8,831 nucleotides of DNA from Lentzea sp. (GTDB lineage: Bacteria; Actinomycetota; Actinomycetes; Mycobacteriales; Pseudonocardiaceae): the NCBI GenBank assembly GCA_030146905.1, contig JASLAV010000959.1, positions 1-8,831 of the forward strand, in the 5' to 3' direction. Position 1 is the stretch's first letter, and each line of letters opens with the position of its first letter. This document shows, piece by piece, positions 5,916-8,831 of this stretch. The notes below the pieces were generated by a model. It searched no databases, was not told the DNA's origin, and saw nothing but the letters and a program-made list of their open reading frames with translations. Made by a program: the position numbers and the translations under genes.

Positions 5916-6245
5916 CTAGCGAACCCGGTAGCTCACCGCGGCGAACGGGTAGTTCGCCTGGTGCAGGCTGCCGAGGACGTAGTAGACGTCTCCCGGCTGG
6001 CCCGGCCAGCCCTTCTGGCAGTCGGCGTTGAAGAAGACCTCGATGTCGGCGGACGAGATGTTGCTCGCGGACTTCGCCGGCGCGATGTTCACGCAGTCCT
6101 CGCCGGTGAGATCGACCTCGTGCCTGCTGCCCGTCAGGTTGGTGCCGCTGTAGAACTCGGCGTGCTCACCCGAGGCGCTCGCGGGTGCCGCGAGCGCCAT
6201 CGAAGCGAGAACGGCAAGTCCACCGGCGATCAGCGCAGGGCGCAA
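5916..6245 (-). CDS. Small secreted beta/gamma-crystallin-like (peptidase inhibitor I36-type) protein
   Basis: This is a 109-aa precursor with a Sec signal peptide: MRPAL, a hydrophobic core (residues 5-20), and an ASA-S cleavage site near 24/25. The mature part of about 85 aa opens 'EFYSGTNLTGSRHEVDL' (30-46), the 'FY.g.n..G' beginning of a Greek-key motif seen in beta/gamma-crystallin and SMPI-type (I36) inhibitors of actinobacteria, and ends in aromatic beta strands (VYYVLG, FAAVSYRVR). C51 and C76 probably form a disulfide. Role: possibly a secreted structural, calcium-binding or protease-inhibiting protein; the target is unknown. The TTG at 6245 is chosen because GAGGGG lies about 6 bases upstream and it yields a compact signal peptide. 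An in-frame TTG at 6287 would add 14 residues (with PRKR) but lacks a spaced ribosome-binding site. Confidence 0.7.
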   Translation of the reverse strand: MRPALIAGGLAVLASMALAAPASASGEHAEFYSGTNLTGSRHEVDLTGEDCVNIAPAKSASNISSADIEVFFNADCQKGWPGQPGDVYYVLGSLHQANYPFAAVSYRVR

Positions 6246-6323
6246 TGTGACCCCTCTTTTCCTGGGAAACCGTTGTGGCGTCGGCAATCCCAGACTGCCA
6301 GCTGATCCTGTCGGCGAGCTGTC

Positions 6324-6337
6324 GTTGACCGGTCAAC
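6324..6337. promoter_or_regulatory. 14-bp perfect palindrome, candidate operator overlapping a -35 site
   Basis: GTTGACCGGTCAAC is its own reverse complement. It lies 79 bases upstream of the TTG start of the secreted protein gene and 28 bases past the stop of adenosine deaminase. Read on the minus strand, its TTGACC (6336-6331) is a good -35, followed 20 bases later by CAGGAT, a usable -10. A further ACCGGTC lies at 6354-6360. A repressor bound here would block the promoter. It could instead be a chance palindrome. Confidence 0.4.
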
Positions 6338-6364
6338 CAGTGCCGGAACCAGAACCGGTCGCGG

Positions 6365-7456
6365 TCACGGTGCGGTGAGCGCCGCGTACCCCGGCTTGAC
6401 CAGCTCGTTGATGATCGACAGCCGCTCGTCGAACCCGATGAACGCCGACTTCATGGCGTTGATCGTGAACCACTGCAGGTCGGCCCAGCCGTAGCCGAAC
6501 GTCTCCACCAGCGCGGCGAACTCGCTGGAGAGCGAGCAGTCGCTCATCAGGCGGTTGTCGGTGTTGACCGTGACGCGGAACCGCAGCTTCGCGAGCAGGC
6601 CGATCGGGTGGTCGGCGAGGGTGGGCGCGGCGCCGGTCTGCAGGTTCGACGTCGGGCACATCTCCAGCGGGATGCGGCGGTCGCGGACGTACGAGGCCAG
6701 GCGCCCCAGCTCCGCGGTGTCGTTCTCGGAAACCTTGATGTCGTCGACGATCCGCACGCCGTGCCCGAGCCGTTCGGCGCCGCAGTGCTGCAGGGCCTCC
6801 CAGATCGACGGCAGGCCGAACGCCTCACCGGCGTGGATGGTGAAGTGGGCGTTCTGCCTGCGCAGGTACTCGAACGTGTCGAGGCCCCTGGTGGGAGGGA
6901 AGCCCGCCTCGGGTCCCGCGATGTCGAAGCCGACGACGCCGAGGTCGCGGTAGCGGACGGCGAGCTCGGCGATGCGCAGCCAGCCCTCGTTCTGGCGCAT
7001 GGCGCACAGCAGGGTGCCGACGCGGATCTTGCGGCCGGTCGCGGCGACGCGCTGTTCGCCGAGGCGGAAGCCCTCCTGGACCGCCTCGACGACCTGCTCC
7101 AGCGCGAGGCCCTTCGCGGTGTTGAGCTCGGGGGCGTACCGGATCTCGGCGTAGACGACGCCGTCGGCGGCGAGGTCCTCCACGGCCTCGGCGGCGACGC
7201 GGACGAGTGCGGCCTCGTCCTGCATGACACCGCACGTGTGGGCGAAGCCCTCGAGGTAGCGCACGAGCGAGCCGGAGGTGGCGTTGTCGCGGAACCAGCC
7301 GCCCAGGACGCCCGCGTCGGTGGTGGGCAGCCCCTGGTAGCCGGAAGCGTCGGCGAGTTCGATCACCGTCAGCGGGCGGAGGCCACCGTCGAGGTGGTCG
7401 TGCAGCAGCACCTTCGGCGCGCTGCGGATGGTCTCCAAGGTAAGCGGCGTGGACAT
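6365..7456 (-). CDS. add: Adenosine deaminase
   Basis: This 363-aa cytosolic enzyme turns adenosine and deoxyadenosine into inosine and deoxyinosine plus ammonia (purine salvage), using one zinc ion. All landmarks are present: zinc ligands in H19-D-H21 ('[12 protein letters not shown]'), the third zinc His H208 with catalytic E211 in 'HAGE', H232 in 'RLGHGVR', 'TSN' at 269-271, and zinc-binding D300 in 'VNTDN'. The usual second Asp of 'TDDP' is Asn (N301), followed by RLMS; from memory this is common in the actinobacterial branch and not a defect. The length is normal for the family. The ATG at 7456 gives the expected N-terminus. It lacks a well-placed ribosome-binding site, but a TAACGT box ends six bases before it, pointing to a leaderless mRNA. 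No other nucleoside gene is adjacent. Confidence 0.96.
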   Translation of the reverse strand: MSTPLTLETIRSAPKVLLHDHLDGGLRPLTVIELADASGYQGLPTTDAGVLGGWFRDNATSGSLVRYLEGFAHTCGVMQDEAALVRVAAEAVEDLAADGVVYAEIRYAPELNTAKGLALEQVVEAVQEGFRLGEQRVAATGRKIRVGTLLCAMRQNEGWLRIAELAVRYRDLGVVGFDIAGPEAGFPPTRGLDTFEYLRRQNAHFTIHAGEAFGLPSIWEALQHCGAERLGHGVRIVDDIKVSENDTAELGRLASYVRDRRIPLEMCPTSNLQTGAAPTLADHPIGLLAKLRFRVTVNTDNRLMSDCSLSSEFAALVETFGYGWADLQWFTINAMKSAFIGFDERLSIINELVKPGYAALTAP

Positions 7457-7462
7457 TTCTAC

Positions 7463-7468
7463 ACGTTA
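7463..7468 (-). promoter_or_regulatory. Putative -10 box for leaderless add mRNA
   Basis: On the minus strand TAACGT is followed by six bases (GTAGAA) and then the ATG of adenosine deaminase, so transcription would start at the start codon. The nearest purine-rich stretch, GGAG, is about 13 bases upstream of the ATG, too far to be a good ribosome-binding site. No clear -35 is seen. The arrangement is the same as in front of the VanZ-family gene. Confidence 0.4.
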
Positions 7469-7745
7469 CTCCAGGCGACACGCCGTTCCGGCACCAGCGA
7501 AACGATCTTGCCGCCGGTATGATCATTTGCTCGTTCAACGTTGTTGCCGATCCGTGATCAGCAACTTTCTGCAACCACCGCGAGGGTTGAGTCACCCCAA
7601 GGTAGGAACATCACCGGTCGCCACGGCGCGCTTCCGACCAGCAACCCGGCGTTCGGCGTAGTGGGATAGCCTGATCGGGCTAGGCTGCCGTCCGCGCCCG
7701 GCCGGGTTCCTTCGGGGGTGGTACGGACACCCGCCGCGACGCGGA

Positions 7746-7751
7746 TAGGCT
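7746..7751 (+). promoter_or_regulatory. Putative -10 box of the coiled-coil protein gene
   Basis: TAGGCT is identical to the proposed -10 of the 406-aa protein gene and lies 40 bases before the GTG at 7792. Transcription would start near 7758. The -35 region is not recognisable, so it may depend on an activator or another sigma factor. Confidence 0.35.
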
Positions 7752-7791
7752 CCCGTGGTCTCCCCCCTCCCCTGGACGAAGGCACTCAGCC

Positions 7792-8831
7792 GTGACAGAG
7801 AACAACAACTCCACGATGAGCTTCGATCGGATGCGCAACATGCTGACGCGCGCCGCGGAGATCCGTGAGAGCGAGCAGCAGCAGATCTTCGACGCGCTGG
7901 ACGAGATCCACGCCCGGATGTCGCCTCTGGAGTCGCTGGGTTCGGTCCGCAAGCGCCTGTCGGAGCTCCCGGACCGCACTGAGGTCAGCGTTCTCGCGGA
8001 GCGCCTGGACGAGGCCCTCGCCAAGCTGGAGGCCCAGGACACCGCCGTCGCCGACATCGGTCGCGCGGTGGACTCCCTGGTGGACAAGCTCGCCAAGCCG
8101 TTCGCGCAGCTCGACGGCCGTCTCGACGGTGTCGCCGGCCGCTTCGAGGGTGTCGCGGGCCGCATGGACGGCCTCGAGGACAAGCTCGCCGGCATCCACA
8201 AGCGCATCGACGACCTCGACGGCCACCTGGACAAGCAGGACGGCAAGGTCGACTCGATCCCCGGCGCCGTCACCAGCCCGCTGCGCGAGCGCATCGAGGC
8301 TCTCGAGGCCGCGCTGCGCGGCCGTCTCGACGAGGTGGACGAGGGCGTGCACGAGCACCTCGACGGCACCCGCGAGGCCCTGCAGAAGATCCTCGCCGAC
8401 TCGTTCTCCGGCGTCCACGGCCGTGCCGACGAGCAGCGCGACGCCCTCGCCGCCGCCCGCGCCGAGCTGGCAGCCGCCGTCGCCGACAGCCGCGCCGAGC
8501 TCGTGTCTGCCGTCCACGACCGCCACAACCAGCTGGCCGGCGCGCTGACCGAGACCCGCGACTCGCTGGCGGGAGCCGTGGCGGAGACCCGCGGCGAGCT
8601 GGCGGGCACCGTGGCCGAGACCCGCGACTCCCTCGCGTCGTCGCTGGCGGAGACCCGCGCGGAGCTGACGTCCGCCGTCGCCGACACCCGCGAGACCGTC
8701 AACGGCAAGCTGGACGAGGCACGCACCGCCCTGTACGCGGCGATCGAGCAGTCCCGCGACCAGGTCGACTCCGCCGACCGCCTGGAGGCCCTCGCCGGCC
8801 GCCTGGAGCAGGTCACCTCGAAGCTCGACAC
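7792..8831 (+). CDS. Long coiled-coil protein with heptad then 11-residue repeats (3' end outside window)
   Basis: The first 346 codons are visible with no stop. The GTG at 7792 has GAAGG about 9 bases upstream; the protein begins VTENNNSTMSFDRMRNML. There is no signal peptide or membrane segment. Residues 17-100 are charged helices (EIRESEQQQIFDALDEI, LAERLDEALAKLEAQ). Residues 107-155 are seven clean heptads with hydrophobics 4-3 spaced (LDGRLDG, VAGRFEG, VAGRMDG, LEDKLAG and so on), a coiled coil with unusually many Gly. A break with Pro (SIPGAVTSP, 155-163) follows. From 224 the pattern changes to nine 11-residue repeats. Such proteins occur in actinobacteria under labels such as apolipoprotein A1/E-like; the role may be cytoskeletal, scaffold or membrane-surface binding. 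The function is not known. A long frame on the opposite strand is a shadow of this biased sequence. Confidence 0.8.
   Translation, partial: MTENNNSTMSFDRMRNMLTRAAEIRESEQQQIFDALDEIHARMSPLESLGSVRKRLSELPDRTEVSVLAERLDEALAKLEAQDTAVADIGRAVDSLVDKLAKPFAQLDGRLDGVAGRFEGVAGRMDGLEDKLAGIHKRIDDLDGHLDKQDGKVDSIPGAVTSPLRERIEALEAALRGRLDEVDEGVHEHLDGTREALQKILADSFSGVHGRADEQRDALAAARAELAAAVADSRAELVSAVHDRHNQLAGALTETRDSLAGAVAETRGELAGTVAETRDSLASSLAETRAELTSAVADTRETVNGKLDEARTALYAAIEQSRDQVDSADRLEALAGRLEQVTSKLD
8461..8757 (+). repeat. Nine tandem 33-bp repeats coding 11-residue (hendecad) units
   Basis: Each unit reads about xELAxAVAETR: AELAAAVADSR, AELVSAVHDRH, NQLAGALTETR, DSLAGAVAETR, GELAGTVAETR, DSLASSLAETR, AELTSAVADTR, ETVNGKLDEAR, TALYAAIEQSR (residues 224-322). 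Position 3 is Leu or Val, position 7 is Val/Leu/Ile and position 11 is Arg in eight of nine. The DNA word GAGACCCGC recurs exactly every 33 bases at 8551, 8584, 8617 and 8650, so the middle units are the most recently duplicated. The repeat may begin earlier in weaker form (DEQRDALAAAR) and may resume after the window. Confidence 0.9.

Larger units (their letters stand above)
7457..7791. other. 335-bp divergent intergenic region with several -10-like boxes
   Basis: No convincing gene is seen here. On the plus strand there are TATGAT (7518-7523), TAGCCT (7667-7672), TAGGCT (7681-7686) and TAGGCT (7746-7751), all TANNNT matches, but none has a good -35 at normal distance. The last would give a leader of about 34 bases to the coiled-coil gene and is the best candidate. 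Short palindromes (ATGATCAT 7519-7526, CCCGGCCGGG 7697-7706) are present. The left edge holds the likely add promoter. Confidence 0.5.

Noticed and set aside
6608..7522. 304-codon plus-strand open frame opposite adenosine deaminase
   Set aside because: Adenosine deaminase on the minus strand has all active-site residues; the opposite frame has no family features.
4586..7563. Repeated decamer GTGATCAGCA at 4586-4595 and 7554-7563
   Set aside because: Only two copies in unrelated settings, centred on the common TGATCA palindrome; probably chance.
7680..8831. 383-codon minus-strand open frame opposite the coiled-coil gene
   Set aside because: The Ser/Arg/Ala translation is a shadow; the plus-strand frame has heptads, hendecads, a ribosome-binding site and normal third-position GC bias.

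Overview
The window looks like chromosomal DNA from a high-GC actinobacterium, most likely a member of the Pseudonocardiales (Lentzea/Saccharothrix/Amycolatopsis type). The reasons are strong G/C bias at third codon positions, frequent GTG and TTG starts, ATGA/GTGA stop-start overlaps, -10 boxes of the TANNNT type, and the gene families present. The genus is an inference from style, not from a marker gene. There is no rRNA, tRNA, CRISPR array, insertion sequence or prophage signal.

Layout. Positions 1-570 (+) hold the C-terminal end of an FtsX-like ABC permease, closed by a hairpin terminator at 600-628. A VanZ-family membrane protein follows (648-1181, +). It converges, with only 5 bp between stops, on an SMI1/KNR4 (SUKH) family protein (1187-1717, -). 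Divergent from the SUKH gene is a two-gene unit (1817-3321, +): a 108-aa EspC-like helical protein with a C-terminal YxxxE signal, overlapping by ATGA a 393-aa protein built as a WXG100-like helical domain, an extreme Gly/Ser linker and a C-terminal NlpC/P60 peptidase. This pair has the design of type VII (ESX) secretion cargo, although no ESX core gene (EccB/C/D/E, MycP) is in the window. Its end overlaps the end of a convergent limonene-epoxide-hydrolase-like enzyme gene (3303-3734, -). Divergent from that are two tandem, translationally coupled YbaB/EbfC-fold proteins (3805-4155 and 4152-4589, +). EspL of mycobacterial ESX-1 has the same fold, which fits the type VII theme.

A 406-aa acidic actinobacterial protein (4644-5864, +) follows with its own promoter. 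It appears to be an internal duplication of one module. It ends at a perfect 14-bp-stem terminator shared with a convergent small secreted beta/gamma-crystallin-like protein (5916-6245, -). Upstream of the latter on the same strand is adenosine deaminase (6365-7456, -). A 335-bp divergent intergenic region holds several -10-like boxes and leads to a long coiled-coil gene (7792 to the window end, +), which shifts from clean heptads to a tandem array of 11-residue (33-bp) repeats and is cut off by the window.

The most interesting material is the putative type VII cargo cassette with a neighbouring SUKH gene and YbaB pair, the heptad-to-hendecad protein, the internally duplicated 406-aa protein, and a 14-bp palindrome in front of the secreted protein gene.
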